A stretch of 12,287 nucleotides of DNA from S012-113 sp039714715 (GTDB lineage Bacteria > Bacteroidota > Bacteroidia > Cytophagales > Cyclobacteriaceae). This document shows positions 1 through 6,418 of this stretch, in pieces. The number at the start of each line of letters is the position of its first letter. Within the stretch, counting starts at the first letter, position 1. The translations under genes were made by a program, and so were the position numbers. A model generated the notes under the pieces. It made no database searches and was not told the origin of the DNA. It saw only the letters and a program-made list of their open reading frames with translations. The DNA lies in assembly GCA_039714715.1 (NCBI GenBank), contig JBDLIU010000125.1, positions 1 through 12,287 of the forward strand, read 5' to 3'.

Positions 1-1637
1 AGGCTTCATTTCGGTTTTATTATATTGATGAATCGCCAGTTCAAGCAGGCGATATTGTGATCAATGAAATCATGGCAGATCCTGCTCCTACGGAAGATTT
101 GCCAGAAATAGAGTATGTTGAACTGTATAATCCAACCAATAAAGCTATTAATATGACCGAATGGTCATATTCTGATTTGTCGACTTCTGTTCTCCTCCCC
201 TCTACGGTATTATTGCCCGACTCATTTCTGATTTTATGTAAAGCATCTGATGTAGATTTAATCAGAGATTATGGCTCAACATTGGGATTGTCGATATGGC
301 CATCGCTCAATAATTCCACGGATCGAATTTCATTGACGAACGAGTTGGGTGAAATCATTGATTATGTTGAATATGATGACTCATGGTATGATGATGAGCT
401 TAAACGTTATGGCGGCTGGTCGTTGGAACTTATCGATCCTGAAGTTAGTTGTAAAGGAAATGGCATATGGACTGCTAGCACTAATTCCCGGGGAGGAACG
501 CCAGGTAGTGTAAATTCTGTCAGAACGGAGCTTAGCGATGATACGCCCCCAACCATTAGTGAAGCTTTTGTATTGAACAGCGATTCAATAATTGTACAAT
601 TTAGTGAGACTTTAAGTGAGCAATTACCACAAGTTGTGCTGGAAGGCGGCAGTGTATTAAGCATTGATTATACAAACTGGAATTTTGATGAAATACTGGT
701 GGTAGTTGAACCGCTTGCTCCAAGGGTGATTTATAATATTGTTGCAAATACAATTGTAGATTGCGCAGGAAACATCAATGATCAGGATAGCTGGCAGGTT
801 GTACTTCCCGAACCAGCAGAAGAGGGAGATATTGTAATCAGTGAATTACTATTTAATCCAAGCAGTACAGGTGTCGACTTTGTTGAAGTGTATAATAGTT
901 CACCTAAACACATATCATTGCATAACTGGACATTAGATGGTGAAGGCTCAGAAAAAGAAATTGAAATAAGCAGTTTGCTGAAGCCCAACTCCTACCGGGT
1001 GTTTACTAAGCAACCATCCGTTGTACTTGATGAATACCCTTATGCTTTGGAAGAAGCTATTTTTCAACAAGATATACCCTTAATGTCTAATAGTAGTGGT
1101 CATGTGGTTCTGATGAATGAGAGCCAGGAGGTAATCGATTCTGTCAGGTATGAAGAAGCATGGCATTTCCAATACCTGGCAAGTTATGATGGTGTTTCTC
1201 TGGAAAGGATAAACTTTTTTGGGCCGGGTTATCTTTCATCTAACTGGGCTTCGGCAGCCTCTACCGAAAACTATGCAACCCCAGGGTATGAAAACTCACA
1301 ACAATCAGTTGATAAAACAGATGGAGCAGTAAGTGTCCAGCCCAAAGTGATTGTTCCAGATGCCAATGGTGTAGATGATTTTACCACAATAGGTATGAGT
1401 GACGACCTGGCGGGTTCTTTGGTTACAATCACTATTTACAACATTCAAGGAGTGCCTGTTAAACAGGTAGCAAACAACGCCCTGGTTGGGGCCACCTCAT
1501 CTTTTAACTGGGATGGAACAGATAAGAACGGAATTCTTGTACCGTTGGGTCACTACATCATTATGGTAGAAAGTATAACCAATGATGCCCAAACATCCAG
1601 ATACAGGGAAAAGGTTGTGGTGGCAACCGGGTTCTAG
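1..1637 (+). CDS. Lamin-tail-domain surface protein, C-terminal part (5' end outside window)
   Basis: The reading frame is open from base 3 and runs off the left edge, so the true start is not in the window. The GTG at 57 lies inside the first domain (GDIVINEIMADP) and is not a start. Counting from that GTG, residues 1-152 form a lamin-tail domain (LTD), about 162-250 an Ig/SbsA-like beta domain beginning DDTPPTISEAF, and 257-412 a second LTD beginning GDIVISELLFNP. Residues 425-526 resemble FlgD-Ig or CHU_C-type C-terminal domains (VIVPDANGVDDF, IYNIQG, WDGTDKNG, GHYIIMVE). In Bacteroidota such end domains often occur on large secreted or cell-surface proteins, and CHU_C types can be type IX secretion signals. 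Export is therefore inferred; the signal peptide is not visible. No catalytic domain is seen in this part. It converges on the 1688-2968 gene. Confidence 0.85.
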   Translation, partial: ASFRFYYIDESPVQAGDIVINEIMADPAPTEDLPEIEYVELYNPTNKAINMTEWSYSDLSTSVLLPSTVLLPDSFLILCKASDVDLIRDYGSTLGLSIWPSLNNSTDRISLTNELGEIIDYVEYDDSWYDDELKRYGGWSLELIDPEVSCKGNGIWTASTNSRGGTPGSVNSVRTELSDDTPPTISEAFVLNSDSIIVQFSETLSEQLPQVVLEGGSVLSIDYTNWNFDEILVVVEPLAPRVIYNIVANTIVDCAGNINDQDSWQVVLPEPAEEGDIVISELLFNPSSTGVDFVEVYNSSPKHISLHNWTLDGEGSEKEIEISSLLKPNSYRVFTKQPSVVLDEYPYALEEAIFQQDIPLMSNSSGHVVLMNESQEVIDSVRYEEAWHFQYLASYDGVSLERINFFGPGYLSSNWASAASTENYATPGYENSQQSVDKTDGAVSVQPKVIVPDANGVDDFTTIGMSDDLAGSLVTITIYNIQGVPVKQVANNALVGATSSFNWDGTDKNGILVPLGHYIIMVESITNDAQTSRYREKVVVATGF

Positions 1638-1647
1638 TTAAAACTAT

Positions 1648-1675
1648 CTGGTCGTAGCATCGATGCTACGACCAG
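1648..1675. terminator. Perfect 28-bp palindrome between convergent genes, probable bidirectional terminator
   Basis: A 14-bp arm (CTGGTCGTAGCATC) is followed directly by its exact reverse complement, centred on ATCGAT. It lies between the stop of the lamin-tail gene (1637) and the stop of the convergent outer-membrane gene (1688). Transcripts from either side would form a long GC-containing stem. There is no strong T-run, so intrinsic termination is inferred from position and symmetry. It shares CTGGTCG and ACCAGTATC words with the structure at 3199-3258, so it may instead be a copy of a dispersed repeat. Confidence 0.6.
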
Positions 1676-1687
1676 TATCTTGTAGTC

Positions 1688-2968
1688 CTAGAAGAAATAA
1701 TACATACCCACCAACACTCGCAGATTGGAGACAGCCTGAGACTCAGTAACAACACCAAACTCATCTATACTCTCAATGCCAAAGCCATCTTTAGTAGCAT
1801 AACCAGCTGTGGTATATTCAACCTCTCCGGCAACTCTGATCTTCTCGGCATTGTAAATCACCCTTGGAGAAAGACGATAAACATAGGCAATATTGCTACC
1901 TCGCGCATAAATGTCTCCAACAATCTCATCCCTGGAGCCAAGGTTTTCGGTAAACCCTGCAAACAAACCATACTGCCAGTAGGCACTATTGGTATAGATG
2001 CTAGCCCATATGCTCCGGGTATTGATAGTTGTATATTCTTCATACTGTCTGATTGGATCAGAAACTTCCTTCACTGCATATCCACCCAGCATTATCATAT
2101 CGTAAGCATCCTGCGCATAGACACCCATTAGCCTCCCCGTGAGCTTTTTAGTAATAAACTTCATATAGGCTGAAAAGGCAGTGCTCCCAAATTTTGTTGA
2201 GGTACTAAATCCAGTGGCGGTTTCAATTCGTGGCTGAATGACTTTGTAGTTTGATGATCCACCAATAAGCAGTTCGTTATTTACTTCAGAAACCAAATGA
2301 TATTCCAATCTCAGGTTCATGCCCGGTATTGATGAGTTTCTCATATAAATTGAGCTAACACCATCTGGACCAGTATTGGCAAAATCACGCTGCCAGTATG
2401 TTGTACCCATTATACTTATATTGCCTAATCGATGCGTAAACCTGATTTGAGGATTTCTTGTAAATGGCTGAAATGGTACACCTGTATTGAAGGATATTGT
2501 CATAGGGCAGGACTTAGTATGGAACATGGGGTGCCAGAATTGTCCAACCATAAGTTCAGAATTTAACCAGCTAATTCTTACATATGCATGGCGTAACCGA
2601 AATCCATTGATATCTGGGTTTGTCATACCAAAAAACTCGCCCTCAATATATCCAGATGTGCTGGCTCCCCAGATATCAGGTCCTGTTGCACCTACACTCA
2701 AACGTGTTTGAATAGAAAGCATGTTAAGTGATGGTTTGGCATTTATATCATTCCCATCAAAATCAAGATCTACATTCTGAGGATAAAGAAGGAAGTGACC
2801 TTCTCTAACATTAACCGTCTGACGCGAATCAAAAAACACATCGTTTTTAACAAATCCATGTAAACCAGATTTCACCTTGCCTTCACCGCAATTTTCTTCA
2901 GATTGAGCATAAACATGCAAAGAAGAAAGTAAAAAAAAGAAGATTAGTAGTCGTTTATAAGTAGCCAT
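1688..2968 (-). CDS. Outer-membrane beta-barrel (porin-like) protein
   Basis: The 426-residue product starts with a clear signal peptide: basic MATYKR, a hydrophobic stretch LLIFFFLLSSL, and probable cleavage after VYA at residue 21. The mature part has alternating, aromatic-rich segments typical of transmembrane beta strands (GFRLRHAYVRISWLNSELMV, GQFWHP, RIRFTHRL-like turns) and ends in VLVGMYYFF. A terminal aromatic strand of this kind is the usual beta-barrel insertion signal. The FFDSRQ, GQFWHP and NTGVPFQPF segments recall porin-like proteins found in Bacteroidota, possibly DcaP-like, but I cannot assign a substrate. It is transcribed away from the asparaginase gene's 3' end, after a 297-base gap, so probably from its own promoter. 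The ATG is the natural start because the signal peptide begins there. Confidence 0.75.
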   Translation of the reverse strand: MATYKRLLIFFFLLSSLHVYAQSEENCGEGKVKSGLHGFVKNDVFFDSRQTVNVREGHFLLYPQNVDLDFDGNDINAKPSLNMLSIQTRLSVGATGPDIWGASTSGYIEGEFFGMTNPDINGFRLRHAYVRISWLNSELMVGQFWHPMFHTKSCPMTISFNTGVPFQPFTRNPQIRFTHRLGNISIMGTTYWQRDFANTGPDGVSSIYMRNSSIPGMNLRLEYHLVSEVNNELLIGGSSNYKVIQPRIETATGFSTSTKFGSTAFSAYMKFITKKLTGRLMGVYAQDAYDMIMLGGYAVKEVSDPIRQYEEYTTINTRSIWASIYTNSAYWQYGLFAGFTENLGSRDEIVGDIYARGSNIAYVYRLSPRVIYNAEKIRVAGEVEYTTAGYATKDGFGIESIDEFGVVTESQAVSNLRVLVGMYYFF

Positions 2969-3265
2969 TTCTATAGTGTTATTGTATGTTTAACCTTGCC
3001 TAACACCAACTCAAAATATAGCTCAAAAAATATTGCTTTCGGGTAGTAAAAAAGCGATGCTAAGTTAGACATTTATAAAGCAAAAAAAACTGATATATAG
3101 CACTCCTTAACATGTTATTTGTCATGTTTTTATTGATCTATTTAATCTTGCTAAATGGATAAAAAAAGGGACGGAAGAATGAGAAGATAAATTGTTATAT
3201 ACTGGTCGCAGGATACCTGCCAGTTCTGCGACTAGCGGACTGGTACTACTACCAGTATCAATACT
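2969..3265. other. Non-coding gap: upstream region of the barrel gene and 3' region of the asparaginase gene
   Basis: No open frame of note is found here. The part next to 2968 must hold the barrel gene's leader and promoter, but I see no convincing TTG/TAnnTTTG pair on the minus strand. The middle is AT-rich with A/T runs. The part next to 3265 carries the nested hairpins described at 3199-3258. Confidence 0.6.
3199..3258. terminator. Multi-hairpin structure at the 3' end of the asparaginase gene; possible repeat copy
   Basis: Outer arms ATACTGGT (3199-3206) and ACCAGTAT (3251-3258) are exact complements. Inside are two hairpins: CTGGTCGCAG (3202-3211) with CTGCGACTAG (3226-3235), ten pairs including one G-T wobble, and ACTGGTA (3239-3245) with TACCAGT (3250-3256) around a CTAC loop. 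A small CAGG-ATA-CCTG hairpin (3209-3219) competes with the first. The structure lies 7 bases past the asparaginase stop, so a role in 3' end formation is likely. Its words match the palindrome at 1648-1675. Confidence 0.5.
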
Positions 3266-4336
3266 TTATTCATCCTTATAAATGAAAGTCTGTGGTTTGC
3301 CTTCTTCTTTTATAAAGCCACGGTACATTCCTTCGCTGTTAAAGGTCATCATCACATTGCCCTGGCGGTCAAGCCCGATAACACCACCGGATCCGCCTTT
3401 TTCCACCAACTTCTTCATAACTACTTCATCGGCAGCCTCAGTAATGCTCATGCCTTTGTATTTCATAAGGGCAGCAATGTCGTATCCAACCACATTGCGA
3501 ATGAAAAATTCTCCATGACCCGTTGCAGAAATGGCACAGCTTTCATTATGGGCATAGGTTCCGGCACCTATGATAGGCGCATCGCCAATGCGACCAAATC
3601 TTTTGTTGGTCATGCCACCTGTAGTGGTTCCTGAAGCAATATTTCCATCCTGATCAAGCGCTGCGGCTCCCACAGTACCATATTTCCAATCCTGGTATGG
3701 TAACATTGCGCTTGCTTCATCGGCCTCTCTTTCTTTTGCTTTTTGTAAAGAATTATACCTGCGCTCAGTATAGAAGTAAGAGTTATCAACAACTTCAAGT
3801 CCGCGGCTGGCAGCAAAATCTTCAGCACCCTTACCCGACATCATTACATGCTTAGAGTTGGTCATTACCTGGTAAGCAGCCTCAATCGGACTTTTTATAG
3901 TTCTAACACCGGCCACAGCGCCTGCCATGCCGGATGCACCATCCATAATGGCAGCATCCAGTTCATTTACCCCCTCATTAGTGAAAACAGCGCCAACGCC
4001 TGCATTAAACAAGGGCGATTCTTCCATTACCTGTAGCGTAGCAATTACAGCTTCTACACTGGTACCTCCCTTTTTCAATACTTCGTAACCGGTATTCAGA
4101 CTTTCTTCCAGCTTAGCCCTATACTCAGCTTCCCTTTCAGGACTCATGTTTTTCTTTAAGATTGTACCTGCTCCTCCGTGAATTACAAGTGTAATGGGGC
4201 CGGGTTTTAGTTCTTCCTTGCTTTGGGAAGTTTCTTCTTCTTGAAGGCTTTCGGTTTGATTGTTGGTCTGGCATCCACCAACAAATAGTACTAAAATAAA
4301 TAGGGTTAATAAGCGAGTTATCGTGGGGTTTTTCAT
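3266..4336 (-). CDS. Isoaspartyl peptidase / plant-type L-asparaginase, predicted lipoprotein
   Basis: This is an N-terminal-nucleophile hydrolase of the IaaA/glycosylasparaginase family, which cleaves isoaspartyl dipeptides and asparagine after autoproteolysis into two subunits. The start of the alpha subunit (PITLVIHGGAGTI) is clear. The cleavage site is at G220/T221 in DWKYGTVGAAALD, and T221 would be the catalytic nucleophile. By comparison with the E. coli enzyme, T239, R249, D252 and T272-G273 match the substrate-binding residues; GGMTNKRFGRIGD and ATGHGEFFIRN are strongly conserved. Residues 1-22 form a lipoprotein signal ending in VGGC (Cys22), followed by a polar, acidic linker to about residue 46, so the enzyme is probably anchored outside the cytoplasm. 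The 356-residue length fits the family plus this leader. It is divergent from the traR-like gene. Confidence 0.95.
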   Translation of the reverse strand: MKNPTITRLLTLFILVLFVGGCQTNNQTESLQEEETSQSKEELKPGPITLVIHGGAGTILKKNMSPEREAEYRAKLEESLNTGYEVLKKGGTSVEAVIATLQVMEESPLFNAGVGAVFTNEGVNELDAAIMDGASGMAGAVAGVRTIKSPIEAAYQVMTNSKHVMMSGKGAEDFAASRGLEVVDNSYFYTERRYNSLQKAKEREADEASAMLPYQDWKYGTVGAAALDQDGNIASGTTTGGMTNKRFGRIGDAPIIGAGTYAHNESCAISATGHGEFFIRNVVGYDIAALMKYKGMSITEAADEVVMKKLVEKGGSGGVIGLDRQGNVMMTFNSEGMYRGFIKEEGKPQTFIYKDE

Positions 4337-4390
4337 GGTATTTAGATTTAGAAAGTAATAATAGACAGAAAATTATTAAAAAATACTTTT

Positions 4391-4420
4391 TTGTTTATTG
4401 ACGGCTACAGGTTATTTTCG
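4391..4420 (+). promoter_or_regulatory. Candidate Bacteroidota-type promoter for the traR-like/scpB genes
   Basis: TTG at 4391-4393 is followed after 19 bases by TATTTTCG at 4413-4420. This resembles the phylum's -33 TTG and -7 TAnnTTTG elements, with one mismatch in the -7 box. Transcription would begin near 4427, about 20 bases before the ATG at 4448. This argues that the longer frame opening at TTG 4391 is not the translated start. Confidence 0.45.
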
Positions 4421-4447
4421 CGACACGATTATCCAAACAATAACAAA

Positions 4448-4837
4448 ATGAAGGCCGGAGAAGAAAGAACCAGATACTCTGATAAAGAGCTAAAAGAATT
4501 TGAATCTCTTATTCTTGAAAAATTAGAAAAAGCCCAACATGAGCTTAATTTATTAAAGCAATCACTTAACCGTAGTTTGTCCAGCGGCACGAATGATACA
4601 AACATAACATCGAAGGTTTTGGAAGATGGCGCAGAGACAAGTCAGAAAGAAAATGTAAACGAACTGGCCGCCCGTCAGCAAAAGTTTATCAATAATCTTA
4701 ATAATGCTTTGATCAGAATTAAGAATGGTACTTATGGTCTTTGCAAAGTAACCGGTAAGCTAATACCCAAAGAAAGGCTGAGAGCAGTTCCTCATACAAT
4801 GATGAGCATTGAAGCCAAACTTCAGGAGAGAAAATAG
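4448..4837 (+). CDS. TraR/DksA-family protein with degenerate zinc finger
   Basis: The 129-residue product has the DksA/TraR layout: an N-terminal helical, coiled-coil-like part (RYSDKELKEFESLILEKLEKAQ) and a C-terminal finger module (GTYGLCKVTGKLIPKERLRAVP). Of the four zinc-binding cysteines only C99 remains; the other positions hold T102, S120 and A123, so zinc is probably not bound. Similar Cys-poor members are widespread in Bacteroidota. DksA relatives bind the RNA polymerase secondary channel and modulate initiation with ppGpp; whether this version does so is inferred. The ATG at 4448 is preferred over TTG 4391 because the family homology begins there and the upstream codons overlap a candidate promoter. 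The stop codon touches the scpB start, so the two are surely co-transcribed. Confidence 0.9.
   Translation: MKAGEERTRYSDKELKEFESLILEKLEKAQHELNLLKQSLNRSLSSGTNDTNITSKVLEDGAETSQKENVNELAARQQKFINNLNNALIRIKNGTYGLCKVTGKLIPKERLRAVPHTMMSIEAKLQERK
4824..4828 (+). promoter_or_regulatory. Shine-Dalgarno AGGAG supporting the TTG start of scpB
   Basis: AGGAG lies inside the last codons of the preceding gene, 9 bases before TTG 4838. Strong sites of this kind are uncommon in this window, so it helps decide a non-ATG start that has no in-frame ATG alternative near the N-terminus. Confidence 0.6.
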
Positions 4838-5422
4838 TTGGAATTATTAAATAATCACATTGAGGCCTTAATATTCTGCTCAACAAGCCCACTAAAGTTG
4901 AGCGAAATAAAAAGCAGCTTGTCGGAAATGTTTGAGACAGAGATTCCTGAAAAGGATATTTTGGGAGCAATTGATAAGCTGAATGAAAAATATAGCGATG
5001 ATCAATATTCCTTTGACATTGTTAAATCAGGTGGTGGTTATCAGTTCCTGACTAAACCGGCATACCAGGCAAGCATTGGAATTCTTGTAAAACAGCAATC
5101 AAAAAGGAGGTTGTCATCCTCATCTATGGAAACGCTTTCGATTATTGCCTACAAACAACCTGTTACCAAAACAATATTAGAGCAGATACGGGGGGTTAAT
5201 TGTGATTATACTGTTAATAAGCTTCTTGAAAAAGGGTTGATAGAAATCCAGGGTAAAGCAGAGAGTATTGGAAGACCAATTCTATATGGTACCAGTCCTA
5301 AGTTTATGGATTACTTTGGTATTAACGAGCTTGCCGAACTCCCAACACCTACTGACTTTGCCAAGGAAGGTAGTGAGGTTGGAATGGAGTCGGAAGACGT
5401 GACTCCGAAGATCGAAGAATAA
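4838..5422 (+). CDS. scpB: Segregation and condensation protein B (ScpB)
   Basis: ScpB is the winged-helix partner in the Smc-ScpA-ScpB condensin, which compacts and separates chromosomes. The 194-residue product shows the family motifs in order: HIEALIFCS at the N-terminus, GGGYQFLTKP (65-74), LSSSSMETLSIIAYKQPVTK (92-111), EQIRGVN (115-121) and GLIEIQGKAESIGRPILYGTS (133-152), followed by an acidic tail. The start is TTG at 4838, directly after the TAG of the traR-like gene and in the same frame, with AGGAG nine bases upstream. No in-frame ATG exists before the conserved IEALIF block. This implies translational coupling. The next gene downstream is a pseudouridine synthase, a pairing seen in many bacteria. 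ScpA is not in the window. Confidence 0.95.
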   Translation: MELLNNHIEALIFCSTSPLKLSEIKSSLSEMFETEIPEKDILGAIDKLNEKYSDDQYSFDIVKSGGGYQFLTKPAYQASIGILVKQQSKRRLSSSSMETLSIIAYKQPVTKTILEQIRGVNCDYTVNKLLEKGLIEIQGKAESIGRPILYGTSPKFMDYFGINELAELPTPTDFAKEGSEVGMESEDVTPKIEE

Positions 5423-5483
5423 GAACAAATCTCAAAATCCAAACACTTTAGATTGATGAGTCTCTATTGCTATTGAGATAGAC

Positions 5484-5491
5484 TACCTTTG
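5484..5491 (+). promoter_or_regulatory. Bacteroidota -7 promoter box TACCTTTG, close to the start codon
   Basis: TACCTTTG fits TAnnTTTG exactly. It ends 7 bases before ATG 5499, so transcription would start at or next to the start codon, giving a leaderless or near-leaderless mRNA. A -33 TTG at the usual spacing is not evident (the nearest TTGs leave 14 or 28 bases). An imperfect palindrome, TCTC...GAGA at 5461-5478, lies just upstream and could bind a regulator. Confidence 0.5.
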
Positions 5492-5498
5492 CACTACC

Positions 5499-6293
5499 AT
5501 GGCAAAGAAAATAGACCTATCAAAATATAAAAAAGAAAAACCTTCTAAAGACCGTAGCAATTCAGAGAAAGACAGTAAGCCTGAAGGAATACGGCTGAAT
5601 CGTTACATAGCACACTGCGGTGTATGTTCAAGACGAGAAGCAGATGTGTTGATTGCTGATGGGAAGATCAGGGTGAACAAGAAGGTAATTACCGAAATGG
5701 GTTACAAAGTAATGCCCGGCGACAAGGTATTTATGGGCAAAAGACTTCTCAGAAAAGAAGATTATGCTTATGTATTGCTTAATAAACCCAAGGATTTTAT
5801 TACCACTACTAAAGATACGCACGACAGAAGAACCGTAATGGACCTGGTAAAAAAGGCTGCCGATGTAAGGCTTTATCCGGTAGGTCGCTTAGACAGAAAC
5901 ACAACCGGATTGCTGTTGCTTACCAATGATGGTGAACTGGCAGAGCAACTCAGCCATCCTTCATATAACATAAAAAAGATTTATAAGGTTGATCTGGATA
6001 ATCCTCTTTCTAAACAGCATTTTAGTGAAATAGCAGAGGGCATAACGCTGGAAGATGGCCTGGTAAAAATTGATGAAATTGCTATTCTTACTACTGATAA
6101 TAAGTCAATTGGTTTAGAAATTCATTCCGGCAGAAACAGAATTGTGAGAAGAATCTTCGAACACTTTGGTTATAAGATCGAAAAACTGGATCGCGTAATG
6201 TATGCAGGCCTGACCAAAATGAACCTCCCCCGTGGTAAATGGCGGCACCTTACTGATAAAGAGGTGGGATTGCTAAAGAAGAAAAAGCGTTAG
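5499..6293 (+). CDS. RsuA/RluB-type rRNA pseudouridine synthase
   Basis: The 264-residue product begins with a Lys-rich tail (1-29), then an S4 RNA-binding domain (30-80: IRLNRYIAHCGVCSRREADV, then VNKKVITEMGYKVMPGDKV). The catalytic domain follows, with the signature PVGRLDRNTTGLLLLTNDG, in which D132 is the expected catalytic aspartate. GRNRIVRRIFEHFGYKIEKL (211-230) is the conserved C-terminal motif. Family members isomerise uridine in 16S (RsuA) or 23S (RluB, RluE, RluF) rRNA; the exact target cannot be told from sequence, though RluB-like enzymes are the usual scpB neighbours. The gene starts 76 bases after scpB and appears to have its own promoter box right before the ATG. It may also be read through from scpB. 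Confidence 0.93.
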   Translation: MAKKIDLSKYKKEKPSKDRSNSEKDSKPEGIRLNRYIAHCGVCSRREADVLIADGKIRVNKKVITEMGYKVMPGDKVFMGKRLLRKEDYAYVLLNKPKDFITTTKDTHDRRTVMDLVKKAADVRLYPVGRLDRNTTGLLLLTNDGELAEQLSHPSYNIKKIYKVDLDNPLSKQHFSEIAEGITLEDGLVKIDEIAILTTDNKSIGLEIHSGRNRIVRRIFEHFGYKIEKLDRVMYAGLTKMNLPRGKWRHLTDKEVGLLKKKKR

Positions 6294-6356
6294 CTTCTCT
6301 CTAATAAATAATCTAAATAATAGTCAACTTTCATTCCAACCAATATTACTTTTTAA

Positions 6357-6418
6357 GTGTCTAAAGACTGAAATCAACACAATTTCTGATTGGTTATTAT
6401 TATTTAAAAATTAGACAC
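6357..6418 (+). promoter_or_regulatory. Interleaved inverted repeats in the leader of the lipoprotein operon
   Basis: GTGTCTAA (6357-6364) is the exact reverse complement of TTAGACAC (6411-6418), whose last base touches the ATG at 6419. A second pair, AACCAAT (6338-6344) and ATTGGTT (6389-6395), interleaves with it. In RNA these could form a pseudoknot or two competing stems, one of which would cover the start codon. No canonical promoter was found; TACTTTTT near 6347 is the closest -7-like word. A regulatory role is inference. Confidence 0.3.

Noticed and set aside
57..59. GTG as start of the lamin-tail gene
   Set aside because: The frame continues to the left edge and the conserved domain start GDIVINEIM spans this codon, so the gene is cut by the window.
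3610..3828. 72-codon minus-strand open frame inside the asparaginase gene
   Set aside because: It is an alternative frame of a strongly conserved enzyme region and has no own features.
4391..4447. TTG 4391 as start of the traR-like gene
   Set aside because: The extra 19 residues have no family similarity and overlap a candidate promoter; ATG 4448 fits the family N-terminus.
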